The translations under genes were made by a program, and so were the position numbers. Positions 44,596 through 56,937 of a DNA stretch of 64,000 nucleotides are shown here, one piece after another (the stretch's first letter is position 1; each line of letters begins with the position of its first letter). Origin of the DNA: Bathynomus jamesi (taxonomy: Eukaryota > Arthropoda > Malacostraca > Isopoda > Cirolanidae); contig JAJOZX010000999.1 of assembly GCA_023014485.1 (NCBI GenBank), positions 581,001 to 645,000 of the forward strand, given 5' to 3'. The notes beneath the pieces are model-generated. The model did not search any database and was not told the DNA's origin. It was given only the letters and a program-made list of their open reading frames with translations.

Positions 44596-44719
44596 GAGCG
44601 GAATACAAGGAGAGCGAGTGACGTAATCGGGCGAGATTACGTCTATGGTCGAGAGGACGAAGCTGGGGTGCGAGTTAAAGGAGTGATTGAGGAACGGATG
44701 AAAGGAGATTGAGGGGGAT

Positions 44720-46502
44720 TTAGTTTTCGGGGGGGGATGCGAGAATGGGGGTACGAAGCAGGGCGGGGTGAATCCAACTTCTGAGGTGGGGGTGGAGAGA
44801 ATGACGGGGGCATCGGGAGGTCAAGGAGGGAGCGGGGCGGGGTGAATCCTGTTTGCGGGGTGGAGGTGAAGAAGATGCCAAAGGCATCGGAAGGTTAACG
44901 AGGGAGCGGGGCCGTGGAGAAGGAGGGAGAAGGTGGATGTCGGCTTGAATTTGAATTTCAGAGGCCGCATGACCACTATCAGGAATAAAGGAGGGAAGGG
45001 ACCGGTCGCGAAGGGAAACAGGGGAACTCAGAGGAGCTGGCAAAACGAAAGGGATCAATGAAGGCGGAGAGGATATGAGGGCGGGAAGAAGAGAACTGGT
45101 GGAAGAGGGAGGGAGAGGACGAGGAGGCAGGGTACTTAAGCAAGGAAACTTGGCAGAGGGACCCAAACGCCGGGGGCTGGCGATGGGTCGTTTAACAGAA
45201 GAGCGGGGAAAGGAAGAGGTAGCGGTTTTTTATATATATGCTGAAATATCAGCAATGATTTCGGGAGGATGGGTAAGTAGACTAGATGCCACTGAGGTGG
45301 AGCTAATGGGGACAATGGAATTGGAAGTTCTGGGGAGACGGATGGATGGAGAAGGGAACATGGAGGATGATGACAACGCAAGGGTCGATATAGAGGACGG
45401 GTTAGGGGGGCGGGCGGATGGGCCTGATCTGGCCTAGAACAGGATGAGGAAGAGGACGGTGTGGAAGTGACCGAAGTTCGAGGCAAACGGGAAGAAGCAG
45501 GGCGGGAAGAACGCAGAGTTTCAGCAAAGGAAAGCCCGGGGCGAACAAACCTGGATCTAACACGGACCCTCACTCCCTGGAAAATGACCTTGTCAGATTC
45601 CCGGGCTGTCAGGACCTCACGCTCAAATAGGTAGATTGGACAGGTAGAAAAGGAGACGGCGTGGTCATCTTCACAGTTAGCACAGCGGGGAGGATTGGAA
45701 CAAGAGGAACTATGCGTCGGAGACGCGTAAGGGACACAAATACCAGGGGAACTTCGACACGTCTCACTGACGTGTCCGAACCTCGGGCAAGTAAAACACC
45801 GGCGTAGCCTGGGAATATAACGGCGGACCGGAAATTGGAGATAACAGGCCCTAGTTTTCTCTGGTAACTGGGAAGTTGCAAAGTTCAAAATCAGAGATGG
45901 AGATGAAACCCCCGTGGACCATACGGGGGAAGCGGTAAACACGGGTCACCTTCTGAGAAGAGAGGCGGATGAGAAGATCCGATTCCGAGTATTCCAAAAA
46001 ACGGGGGACATAGACTACACCCGTACAGGTGTTAAAGGAAGAGTGGGGGAGGCAGTCCAGGGGAGCTGAAGCCAGGGTCGAGAGGGCCGAAACTTTCTGG
46101 TATTGGGCCTTAGAAGAGACTTCCACGACAAGATAGCCATCGTTCTGGGGCCACATCTGTCGGGGATCGCCACAACGGGAAGTAAAATCATCATATATCT
46201 CAAAAACATCCTGCTGAGATGGGAAGAGAGGCAGGAGATCGGAGGACCAGAAATCGAGGGTAGTTAGAGCCATCGGCCCCTACGAAGAGGTCAAGAGACT
46301 TGCCGGAACAAGACTTACGAGAATTCTTAGATCGAGGAGAACGCGAGTGTTCCGCAGCCAGAGGGGGGTCGACCACCTCAAGATGCGGTCTTCTAGTGGT
46401 AAAGGACTTGAGGGCCTGGTTTCCCACCACCCGAGTGCTAAGAGAAGGAGTAAATCGAGAATTAAAAGCAGGGTTCGTAAGCCGAGGAATAGAAGAAACC
46501 AT
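44720..46502 (-). pseudogene. LINE copy 2 ORF1 with CCHC knuckles
   Basis: Starts MVSSIPRLTNPAFN at 46502. SLDLFVGADGSNYPRFLVL and FEIYDDFTSRCGDP match copy 1. The knuckles, about 45830-45640, read CFTCPRFGHVSETC, CVPYA and CANCEDDHAVSFSTC, so the middle one has lost a cysteine. A proline/serine-rich tail runs to 44720, with a small internal duplication near 44770-44860. 124 bases separate it from the ORF2 start. Several shifts are present. Confidence 0.7.
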
Positions 46503-46699
46503 GGCAAAAAAAAAAGGAAACTTAATTCCCTGCGTGCATCCAGCCACCATCGACTCCAACAAGGGAAAGGCGAATCGTGGGCACAATCGGTCCCACTGCC
46601 AATGGGTGTCACGCAGGGGAGATACACCCATACCCAGTCCCCGTGCCTAAAAGGCGGCCACTCTCATTTAAAGCGCGGTGAGAATTGGCAGGGACAGAG

Positions 46700-47442
46700 C
46701 TTGGGATTTGGGGGGAGAGAAGTGGAGAGGGAGCAAGGGAAGAAAGCCCGTGAGGAAAGAGAGAGCAAGCAGTAGAAATAGCAGAGAAAGGAAGAAATTA
46801 TATCTAAATCATCTTAAATAGAGAATAAGAGGCCAGTCTGGCGGAGAAAGGAGCGGTATAGGTGTGGAGTCACCCAACAAAAGAGAAAAAGTAAGAGTGG
46901 AGTCTGAAGGGCAGAAAGGGAGGAGCTGCGAACGAGCAGTGGCAAAGGCAGGGAAAACCAAGGGGCAATGTGAGACAGAGAGAGGAATGCCGTAAGGGCA
47001 AAAGGGGGCCAAGATCCCCCGTCATAAGAAGATGACCATGCGTAAGACGAGTGTGACCGATGGATGCAAAGCCGCACCAGGGCGGTTTCAAAGCGTCGAT
47101 GACGTTGACAGGAGGAAGGCCACTGACGAATGTGGGCTTCAATGCTCTCAGGAAGTTCCCGGACACATCTTCCCACTGGCGCCTCCACCGCCGAAGGAGT
47201 GCGTCTCGGAAAACCCTCATGAAATTCGACACCGGAAGAGGTGTGTTAGGATCAAACGGCATGGAGGACACCCTCCTCGCCTCAGCGTCCGCAAACTCGT
47301 TGCCCGGAACACCGATGTGGGAGGGTACCCAACAAAAGGCAGCCAACTTACGACGTGATGAAAGAAGGATAAGTCAGTCCTGGATCTGTCGCACCAATGG
47401 GTGAGTTCTGCCATAAAAATGGAAGCCGCTGGGGGAAGGGAT
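46700..47442 (-). pseudogene. LINE copy 3, 3' segment (RNase H end)
   Basis: Same family as copies 1 and 2. 47346-46870 has CWVPSHIGVPGNEFADAEARR and the C-terminal HTRLTHGHLLM region. The element is cut at 47442 by a MITE, and its continuation is at 48239-48750 and 59846-60124. The far 3' tail is missing or diverged at about 46700. Confidence 0.8.
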
Positions 47443-47946
47443 CGTGACCGGACAGCTCATACCAGGACAACACATACCCGGACAACTTATACCGGACAAC
47501 TCAGACCCGGACAACTCATACCTAGGACACAACTCATACCTAGGACAACTCATACCTAGGACAACTCATACCTAGGACAACTCATACTCTCTTCAACAAT
47601 TACCACCCCAATGTTGATCTTTTCATCTATATCCACCCCGAAAGTTTAAACTCTGCAAATTAACCAAAATAAGATAAGAAAACAATAACAACAAATTTAT
47701 TATTTATTGCAAACACATAATAAATAGAGAACCATTATTTACATAGGATAAAATTTGAATGCCCGGTTAGGTCAACTGTACGCCCTTGAAGATTGGTTAG
47801 GTTTAGTCGTGATATTTTAGTTAGTTTTAACGAAAATATCACGACTAAACCTAACCAATCGTCAAGGGCGTACAGTTGACCTAACTGGGCATTCAATGAA
47901 CCCAACCGGGTATTCAGTTGACCTAACCGGGCATTCAATGAACCTA

Positions 47947-47987
<41 letters not shown>

Positions 47988-48238
47988 CTTTCATGAATTT
48001 TAAATTTTTAAATTTAATTTTTAATTTTACAAAATAAATGTTTTCATTTCAAAATGTTTTCATTAATAACTTGCATGAATTCTAAATGTTTAAATTTAAT
48101 TTTTAATTTTACAAAATAAATGTTTTCATTAATTTTTCATTTTTTTTCTGGTCCTAGGTATGAGTTGTCCTAGGTATGAGTTGTCCGGGTATGAGTTGTC
48201 TGGGTATAAGTTGTCATGGTATGAACTGTCCTAGAACC
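47443..48238. mobile_element. MITE with tandem-repeated ends, copy 1, 9-bp duplication
   Basis: Both ends are tandem arrays of a 15-16 base word, GGACAACTCATACCTA, in opposite orientation (about nine units left, six right). GGAAGGGAT is repeated at 47434-47442 and 48239-48247. The interior has an AT-rich part with two copies of AATAAATGTTTTCATT, a (TA)n run (47951-47989), and a palindrome centred near 47825 with arms of about 70 bases. No ORF. A 9-bp duplication is what Mutator-like elements make; that assignment is inference. Confidence 0.8.
47757..47897. repeat. Internal palindrome of the MITE
   Basis: TGCCCGGTTAGGTCAACTGTA through GATATTTT pairs with its inverted copy ending TTGACCTAACTGGGCA. 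The same palindrome recurs in copy 2 at about 49081-49200, where the hAT-like element has inserted into its right arm (GCGTACAG). Confidence 0.8.
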
Positions 48239-48750
48239 GGAAGGGATAGCGATTGAACCACTGACGGGAAGGCTGCCGCACAACCCACTTCAAATGGCGA
48301 GCAAGAGCCGTCAGTGAAGAGAGGGATAGAGTCAGAATGGGTAGAGAAATGTGATAAAAACAATTGACGGAGGGCAAAAGGGTGGAAACTTGACTTTGGT
48401 GCAGGGGAGAGGAAAGAAGAGATAGTTACGGAAGGGGGTAGGGTTCACGGTGGAAAGGTAGAAGGAGAAGAAGGGAGTACTCGTCCTTCCACCCCCAGAG
48501 AAGACAAGGCGGGGGCCATCCGTAGACCCGTACGGTCGTACCAAATGGAGGCGACGGTCAAAGCAGGCCGAAGTGGAAGGACCGAAGAGGGATTGGTGGA
48601 CCGGTTTGGAAGGAAACTGCCGAACGCGAAAGAGGTATTTTAAGCCCGCTAAGGTGCAGTGGACATCCAGCGGGAAATGGCCACTTTCCGCATAAATACT
48701 GACAATAGGAGATGACCGGAATGCGCCGGTGCTAATGCGTACACCCAGGG
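48239..48750 (-). pseudogene. LINE copy 3, middle segment
   Basis: Minus strand shows RISTGAFRSSPIVSIYAESGH and LFRVRQFPSKPVHQSLFGP, matching 37160-36990 of copy 1. It connects the RNase H segment at 47442 with 59846-60124 once the MITEs are removed. Confidence 0.8.
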
Positions 48751-49200
48751 CGTGACCGGACAACTCATACCAGGACAACACATACCCGGACAACTCATAC
48801 CTAGGACAACTCATACCTAGGACAACTCATACCTAGGACAACTCATACCGAGGACAACTCATACCTAGGACAACTCATACCTAGGACAACTCATACCTAG
48901 GACAACTCATACTCTCTTCATCAATTACCACCCCAATGTTGATCTTTTCATCTACATCCACCCCGAAAGTTTAAACTCTGCAAATTAACCAAAATAAGAT
49001 AAGAAAACAATAACAACAAATTTATTATTTATTGCGAACATATAATAAATAGAGAACCATTATTTACATAGGATAAAATTTGAATGCCCGGTTAGATCAA
49101 TTGTACGACCTTAAAGATTGGTTAGGTTTAGTCGTAATATTTTCGTTAGTTTTAACGAAAATATCACGACTAAACCTAACCAATCGTCAAGGGCGTACAG

Positions 49201-49565
49201 TAGGGTGGCCCACTTTTCAATTTTTTTTAAAAGTATAGGTTATCGTAGTTTTTCCCATTATTTGGCACTATACTAGCACATTGGTACCATTTTTACAAAA
49301 ATTGATCAATATTTAGGGGTCTCGCATCGACCTTGAAATTACGAATTTTTTTAAAAAAATGTGTACTTTTTAACTTTTTACTGAATCAAGATAAATCATT
49401 AAGTAGGGATGTTTTCTGAATCCTCTTGATGAGAGAAGTCGTTTGGTGTGCCTTCCAATGTCATACGACTAACGGTTTAAAAGTTGTGCCTGTATACAGG
49501 TAATACCAATGTGCTAGTATAGTGCCAAATAATGGGAAAAACCACGATCACCTATACTTTTCAAA
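49201..49565. repeat. Left TIR of the 49201-52999 element, itself a foldback
   Basis: Pairs with 52634-52999. Within it, about 49232-49285 and 49505-49563 are inverted copies of each other (GTGCTAGTATAGTGCCAAAT). Confidence 0.85.
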
Positions 49566-49679
49566 AAAATCAGCAAATAGCAGACAAATAAGGAAGAAAG
49601 AAACAATAACTTAAACAATCACTTTTGCATTGTATTGACCACTATCACACGTCACTGGCTGCAACGTTGTCCCTCTGTG

Positions 49680-52519
49680 CTATGTCATCGTGGCGAGTGA
49701 TGACTTCTTGAAGTCGCCGAACTCTTTCCGGTTCTTTTCCACCACTTGCAGAAGATCCTGCAGCTGTGCCTCGTCCTTTGTGACCGTGTTCGCATAGTCT
49801 TGTATCAGTTGGACTCCTCTTTCAGCGACGTCATTGGTGACCTGGAGATTAGAGATCACATCCTTCAGACGACAAAAGTCCCGTTCTCGTCCCACTTATC
49901 AGTTGGCAGGGTGAGCCACGAAGACCCATACATCTTCAGACCTGCAAATAAGAACCAGGAGGACTCGTCGATCAGGTCGGGGAGTAGCGTCATCTCGTCG
50001 ACTGAGACGTTCTCGTATGTGAAGTCTTTGGGTACAGGGAGGTGGGACAGCTTCTCTGCCATCTGTTGCTTCACAGCCATCCACCTTGTTGCTGCATAGA
50101 GCGAAGATGACGGTCTGAGGCCTCAGATACCAGAAGTGCCGCCTCATCACTGCCAGTGACGCTTCTGCCACCTCGCAGTCCACTGCCCTATACCTCAGAA
50201 AACGCTGGTATAGTGCCAGGTCATTCAACGGCGCATCAGCTGCTACAGGGGCCGCCAACCAAGCTGGTACGTACAGAAGAGCGATGAACACCACGATCCT
50301 GTGCAGTTTGGCGACCAGCTCGGCGTCGAGCTCCAGCTGCCTACTGAACATCAGCAGTTTTGTGTAGTAGATGACCTGAAACAGAATAGGCACCATTGTA
50401 AGTAAGACAGGTTTATTGTTACCAATTACTTTGTTTGCGTTATAATGAAATGTTTATCTTTGAATAACATTTAAACTTATCTCTAGATTATTTTTGTTTG
50501 AAAATACTAACTTTAGCCATCCATCTTGCGTGGTGGTAGGCTCCTGGGCGCATGAGGTGAATGCCACGGCGTGGTTGTGTCCCGAGTACCAGGAGCGTGA
50601 TCTCTGCCACTTCCCGGTAATCGTCTCTGACGAAACCAGAAGCTGTGCTCAGGAAGCTGACCGCCGCGTCCCGGAGTTCTATTAGCCACGTACTCTCCGC
50701 CAGATTCTCGACCTGCAGCTTGCAGTAGGTCGAGAGATCGAGCTCGTCCCATCTTCAAAATAATAAACAAGAAAATGTGTGAGAAAACTCTGAAGTTCCG
50801 GTTTGGCTTGCTGTTTTATAAACTAGTGGAATATCATGTGTGTCCTAACTTTACCTTGCACAAAAAATGAACTAACCTTCTCTTCAACTGCTGAAACAAA
50901 GGATCAGTTGGTGCCGTAGTCCTTCCGAGCAGGGTGACGGCTACTGCCCCCACGATAAGCTCTAGGACGTGATGACGGCATCCCAGCTGGAGTAGCGGTC
51001 GCTCGAGCATGTTTTCCAGCCGGACAACTGCACCCTGTACCCTCCCCGTGTTGGTGGAAGTGGTGTCGAAGCAGAGTCCGATGACGCTCTCCTCACATCC
51101 CCAATCTTCGAGAGCATGTATGGTTGCCCGCGCCTGCGACAGTCCGGTGCCGTCAGCAACAGCTGGGACTGACAGCAACTTTCCTTCTGTGCAATGAAGA
51201 GCCCCGGAGATGAGAATTGCTTGGCGGTGCTCCGCCGTTCCAAGGAAGTTCTGAAACACATGCCATATATTTCAATTTCATGGTTGTAAAGTAACCTATT
51301 TTTGTTCACATTCAGTTCTCTTTTTAATTGACATTATGCTTCATGAATCTCATTACTAAATTGATAGCTATGAAAACTTAATCAACTGACCTTGACCATT
51401 TTGCCATCCCAGTGGACAACAGTGTGCCTCGGTGGCGTGAAGGAGTCCTTCACAGCCGTCGCCACTTCACGGCGATGTGACACTCTTCCCCGGCGAGCCG
51501 TTTCTTTCGAGATGCTGAACTGATTGAGGTCTGCTGGTGGATCCGCCGAACGTGTGATAGCAGCCACAATGCTTACTACCTATGTAGAGAATGGAAAGTG
51601 GAAAGGAAACTGTCAAGAATACATGTGGGTTACAGGACACTTTAAAACTGACGCTATCGATGAATACTATACACAATACGCACCTGATTATTGGACATGC
51701 GGAAGCGATCAGCCACTTCCATGACAGCAGGTGCATTAAGGATGCGGCGAGGAAGATTGACAGACACACTTGGCTCTTTCGACAGGGGGAACGCTAATTC
51801 TGTCTCCGACTCTCCTGACATGCCAGTATCATCATTCTCCATGGCCTCATCTCCGGTTTTGTATGCACACTTTGAGGTTTGCGGCTCCTGGCGAGGACGT
51901 TTTCTTCCTTCCTGTAGCTTTCTTTTTACAGCGAAAACTTTATCGTTCCCGCTCATCGTTGCCACCCGAGGACCACGTTGATCGAGGTAGAAGTCAATGT
52001 CTTCTGTCAATGTCAATGTCGATTCTTCTTTATATCTTCGACAGCGTCAGATGCTCCGATATCCCACAGCTTGTCCACACTGTCCGAAAACTTCTGCCGT
52101 TTTCCTCCGGCGTCAGTTTCTCGTTTTCTGCTCTTTTGGAGTAAGTGCCACTCTTTCCACAATGCCTCTAGCTTCCGTTCGCAGTTGAGCTTTGTGATTG
52201 TTTTAATGCGGGCCATGTTCCAAAACTTTAAGACGTTGTTTACGGTTTCTTTGAATGCGTCTTTCCTGTTAGCAGTGTACTGGCTAACACTGAAGAAGTA
52301 TTGCAAAACCTGCCGTGTTGTTGGCAATTTGCTACCACTGATGGAGGACGACGGTTGGCCAACTAAAAAAATTTCCGAGGCCGATCTTAGAGAAGGTAGC
52401 GATGTTATTTTCGCCTTTCCTATTGATGACTCTCTATTTGTAGTTTCAAGAGTTCTTCCAGTTATGGTTGCCATCGATTTGTCCATGACAAAGGATGAGG
52501 AACTCAGACAGAATTTCAA
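49680..52519 (-). pseudogene. DDE-type transposase candidate, spliced, few breaks
   Basis: From 52519: a helical, lysine-rich N-terminal part (to 52016), then DIDFYLDQRG. Donor after MSNNQ (51690) and acceptor before VVSIVAA (51580), followed by TVVHWDGKMVK. Next exon (about 51250-50880) has FLGTAEHRQA, GLCFDTTSTNTGR and CRHHVLELIVGA. The next (about 50755-50515) reads STWLIELRDAAVSF and RPGAYHHARWMAK. The last (50370-49680) has PLNDLALYQRF, SSWFLFAGLK, VTNDVAERGVQLIQDY and KKSSL. HWD and FDTTS aspartates and a late acidic residue are candidate catalytic residues. Single-base shifts occur near 52010, 50080 and 49880. I recall related unannotated proteins in sponges and cnidarians. Otherwise nearly complete. 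Confidence 0.75.
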
Positions 52520-52633
52520 AATGTTATGATCTGCAAAAAAAGAAATAGGTTAGGTACCTGGCACAGGCATAGTGCATTTTCTAATTACCTATATACATTA
52601 TACATTCCGCCCGGGTATGGTGACTCATTTTTT

Positions 52634-52999
52634 TGAAAAGTATAGGTGATCGTGGTTTTTCCCATTATTTGGCACTATACTAGCACATTGGTATTACCTG
52701 TATACAGGCACAACCTTTAAACCGTTAGTCGTATGACATTGGCAGGCACACCAAACGACTTCTCTCATTAAGAGGATTCAGAAAACATCCCTACTTAATG
52801 ATTTATCTTGATTCAGTAAAAAGTTAAAAAGTTCGCATTTAAAAAAAAAAACTAGTAATTTCAAGGTCGATGCGAGACTCCTAAATATTGATCAATTTTT
52901 TTTAAAAATGGTACCAATGTGCTAGTATAGTGCCAAATAATGGGAAAAACCACGATCACCTATACTTTTCAAAAAAAAATTGAAAAGTGGGCCACCCTA
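52634..52999. repeat. Right TIR of the 49201-52999 element
   Basis: Reverse complement of the left TIR with small changes. It contains the same internal inversion (about 52635-52695 against 52915-52972). Confidence 0.85.
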
Positions 53000-53230
53000 G
53001 CGTACAGTTGACCTAACTGGGCATTCAATGAACCCAACCGGGTGTGTATATATATATATATATATATTTTTTTTTGTATTTTTTTTTTTTTTTTTGTATT
53101 GGGGCGTTTACCGCCATTTCCCGCTATACGTTAGCGGATATCATGGCGAAGCAGAATATGAGAAAGAGAAACGGAGACGGGGGAAAGGCACTAGAAGTGG
53201 GAGGACCGCGGACGACGGGTGAGAAGTCAC

Positions 53231-56200
53231 CTAAAGCTCAGAGAGGATGCGAGATTGGGAGAGGAAGAGGAAAAGACGGTCAAGCGAGAAGAGAGGGCTC
53301 TCAGCGAGCATAAGACGTAAACGATCGGGGAGGGGGAAATCAGAGAGGAACGGGAAGGCGCGACGACGTACTGACGACAGGGTGGGACATTCCACAAGGA
53401 TGTGAGAGACGGTGAGGGGCGACTGGCAGGAGGCGCAACGAGGAGCCTCCTGCCGGGACATAAGATAGCCGTGCGTGAGGCGCGTATGGCCGATGCGAAG
53501 CCGCGCAAGGACGACCTCTTTGTGTCGGGAGCGGTGGAAAGAGGACGCCCAATATGACAGGCGGGGGCGGATGGACCAGAGTTTATTTCCGGTGGCATCG
53601 TCCCAGGACTGTTGCCATATGCGGTCGTAGAAGGACCGAAAGACCTGCACATAGTCAGAGAAGGGGAGCGGGCGGGGGAGGGGAGGCATCGAGGCGGCGA
53701 ACCGGGCTGTGCGGTCAGCCGCCTCATTACCGGAAACACCAACATGGGCAGGAACCCAGCAGAAGGTGACCCGGATCCGGTGAACGGTGTGCAGGACATG
53801 GTACTCCTGTTGAATAAGGCGTACGAGGGGGTCCGGGGAATCATAGCGCTCGAGCGCTTGAAGGGCGCTCAGCGAGTCCGAAAAGATGGTACAGGAAGAC
53901 CGCGAAAAACCCGATACCAGACGGAGGGCTTCCAAAATGGCAAAGAGCTCCGCGGAAAAGATGGAGGCCTGAACCGGCAGGGGGATACCCCGGGAGGTAG
54001 GTGACAGCGATGGAGAGAAGACGGCGGCCGCGACACCTGCAGGGGAGCGCGAGCCGTCGGTGTAGACGGGAACATCGTCCGAGTGTACGGGAAGATGGGC
54101 CAGAAAAGAAGACCGGAGGACGGTAGGAGGAGACTCCTTACGCAGGCCACGGAGCGCCTGGCAGCGGCAGATAGGGGTGGTCAGCCAGGGGGGCGACAGG
54201 TCGAAGGAGAACGGCAGAATAGAGGGTGGGGGGATCCCCAGGGACGAAAAGATCTTGGCCAGAGAGGCAGCGAAATGCCACGTGTCAGGCCGGGGTAGCG
54301 CCTGGGAGATCGCGGAGAAGAGTAGGGACCTCGGGAGGCGGCAGATGCGAAGGTAACACTTCGCCATGAGAAGGCCCCGGCGAAGGGGCAGGGGGGGTGT
54401 CCGCAGTCCACCTGAAGACTAGCGACAGGGGACGAGCGGAAGGCACCCGACGCCAGGCGAAGGCCACGGTGGAGAAGAGGATCCAGCATACGGAGTGCCG
54501 GAGAGGAGGCGGAGCTGTAGACCACACAGCCGTAGTCGATGCGGGATTGCACCAGGGAGGTGTACAGGCGCAGCAGAGTACGCCTGTCCGCCCCCCAGGT
54601 CGTGTGGAACAGGTGACTCAAAAGGGAGAGGGTGCGGCGAGATGATTGCCGCAACCGCCTAAGGTGTGGAACCCAACCGAAAATCCGTCGAGGGTCATAC
54701 CCAGGAATCTAACGGATGGACGAGGGGAAGAGGAGTGCCGGCAAGGGTAAGGGCGAAGGTATGCGACAGACGGAGGCGCCGAGGGCGGAAAAGCATACTG
54801 GAAGACTTAGAGGGTGAGAAAGCATAGCCAACCGAGGACACCCAGCGAACCACCGCGTTGATGGCTAGCTGGAGTCGACGTTCAGCCAAAGACGGGAGAC
54901 GGCCAGAGCAATAGATAGCCAAGTCATCGGCATAGAGGGAGCTACAAACGGAAGTAGGCAGGACCGTGGCGACTGTGTTCATCACCAGTGAGAAACACAG
55001 GACGCTAAGGACACTACCCTGAGGGACACCCTCCTCCAACGGAAAGCGGTCAGAGAGGGTAGAACCGATGCGGACGCGGAAAGAACGGGCGGACAAGAAG
55101 TTATAAATAAAGGAGGGGAGAAAGCCTACGAAACCCAAGGAGCGTAAGCAGTCAAAGACCGCGCTCCGCCGGGTAGTATCGTAGGCCTTCTGGAGGTCGA
55201 AAAAGACGGCGAGAACAAAGTGACGCCGGGAGAAAGCCTCCTGCACGTCGTGGCTAAGGAGGAGGAGGGGGTCGGTGGTAGACCGGAAGCGCCGGAAACC
55301 AGCCTGGGTAGCAGGGTATTGGTCACTCGCCTCCAGGGTAAGGGACAACCGCAAGGCGACCATCGCCTCCATAACCTTGCAGGCGCAACATGTCAGGGAA
55401 ATGGGGCGATAGTTCGAAGGGAGTGAGGGGTCTTTATCGGGCTTCGGGATGGGGACGACGATGGACTCACGCCACCGGCCCGGGAATGAACCCTCCAACC
55501 AAATCCGGTTATAGAGGTCCAGTAAAAAGCTGAGAGCCGAGGGGTGGAGGTGCCGTAACAAGTCATAGGGATATTATCGGGGCCGGGGGCGGAGGAGCGT
55601 CGGGGGCGGAGGGCCTCCCGAAGCTCTGTCATGCGGAAGAGGTGATTATAGGGGTCATCCCTATGAGGTGGAAAATCCGGTGGGTCGCGGCTGGAGTGGG
55701 GGGAATCGGAACTGGAGATGGCTGCGAAGTGCGCCGCGAGTGCGTTCGCGACGGCCTCCGGATCGGATACGAACTCGTCGTCCCCGACCCGAAGTACCGT
55801 GGGTCGAGGGGGGACCCGGGTCCCCTCAAAACTACGCACCTTGCACCAAACAGTCGAGGGGGCAGTCGAGGAGGAGATCCCAGACACGTAACTCCGCCAG
55901 TAGGTACGCCGGGCTAGTTTCAGGACCCGACGGGCCACTGCCTTCAGGCGCTGAAACGCTATCTTGTGCTCCGGCTGGCGGGTCCGGTAGAAGCGACGGC
56001 CGGCCCGGCGCCGCTCCCGAACGGCATGGGAGCACTCTGGGGTCCACCATGGGACGCTGCGCGGCCTGGGGGAGCCAGAGGTACGGGGGATGCAACCGGC
56101 GGCAGCCGAGAGGATCTTACTCTCGAGGAAGGCGAGGGCCTCACTAACGGAGGGAAAGGCTGGAATTGATGGCGAGATCGCCGTGCACCTCGCGTATGAG

Positions 56201-56905
56201 GCCCAGTCTGCTCGGGCGAACAGCCAACGCGGGCGGACAGTGGTGGGGGGGAGGAGACGGGTCGGGGTAAGACACACTGGGAAATGGTCACTGCCGGAAG
56301 AATCCGGCAGGACCTCCCAGGTGAACTCCGTCACGATATCGAGGGAAACCAGGGAAAGGTCGATACAGGTGAAACTGTCATGGGCCGAGTGGAAGCAGGT
56401 TGGGGAGCCATCGTTCAGAAAGGTGAACTCGAGCTCGTCCATAAGGGAGAGAAGGGTCCCGGAGAGAAAGGTGGAGCAAACGTCCCCCCAGGCCGGGTCC
56501 CGACTGTTGAAGTCCCCGAGAAGCAGAAAAGGGCGGGGAAGCTGAAGAATTAGGTCACGGAGAGAATCGGGTGGAGGGCGTACGTTAGGGGAGAGGTAAA
56601 GAGAGCAGACCGTGAGCTGGCGCCCCAAAGAAAGGCGCACGGCCACAGCTTGCAGGACAGTACGGAGCGGGAGGGGGGCGGAAAGGGACGGAGCGGTGTA
56701 CGAAGACCGCGGAGCCCCCCCTGCCTGCCCCATCGAGAGGCGGGGAAGGGAGCCCGCAGTAGCAGGACACTCGAGGGAGGGAACGGGATCCCAGAATCGT
56801 CTCCTGAAGGCAGAAACACGCCGGACACCTGGAGGCCAGGAGAGAGGAGAGACTCTCGAGGCCTACCAGGAGCCCGCGGATGTTCCACTGCAGGAGCGAG
56901 GTATA
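53231..56905 (-). pseudogene. LINE copy 4 ORF2: endonuclease, RT, RNase H; few frame breaks
   Basis: Endonuclease from 56905: LLQWNIRGLL, ACFCLQETIL, LLLGDFNSRDPAWGD and GSDHFPV, the apurinic-type residues. RT: SSAPGPDNIP, FDLQKAYDTT, EEGVPQGSVLS and the box SLYADDLAIYC, all intact. RNase H: VYTDGSRSPAG, IFSAELFAI, IFSDSLSALQAL and CWVPAHVGVSGNEAADRTA, with D, E, D, D present. C-terminal RLRIGHTRLTHGYLM and a CxxC...H...C cluster (CASCQSPLTVSHILVEC) end at 53231. Frame changes near 56740, 55560, 54690 and 54370 are the only breaks seen. It could be recently active. Confidence 0.85.
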
Positions 56906-56937
56906 GGGAGGGGTAGGAAAGTCTGCGAAAAGGATGG

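Larger units (their letters stand above)
40646..46660 (-). mobile_element. RNase H-bearing LINE, copy 2, about 6.0 kb
   Basis: Same family and orientation as copy 1, less deleted. Its CATT tail (40646-40668) touches the 5' end of copy 1. ORF1 46502-44720, ORF2 44595-40838. A foreign stretch of about 80 bases lies at 42208-42290. The 5' boundary near 46640-46660 is approximate. Confidence 0.75.
49201..52999 (-). mobile_element. hAT-like transposon with foldback ends, 3.8 kb, 8-bp duplication
   Basis: Ends TAGGGTGGCCCACTTTTCAA and its complement; GCGTACAG occurs at 49193-49200 and 53000-53007. TIRs are about 365 bases. Each TIR is itself a foldback: its outer AAAAGTATAGG...TTTTTCCCATTATTTGGC block is repeated inverted at its inner edge. 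One minus-strand, intron-containing gene lies inside. The 8-bp duplication and the TAGGG end fit hAT rules, but the protein is not a standard hAT by eye. Confidence 0.85.

Noticed and set aside
47443..47590. CRISPR-like or centromere-like short repeats (GGACAACTCATACC)
   Set aside because: They form the inverted ends of a MITE with a 9-bp duplication; no spacers.
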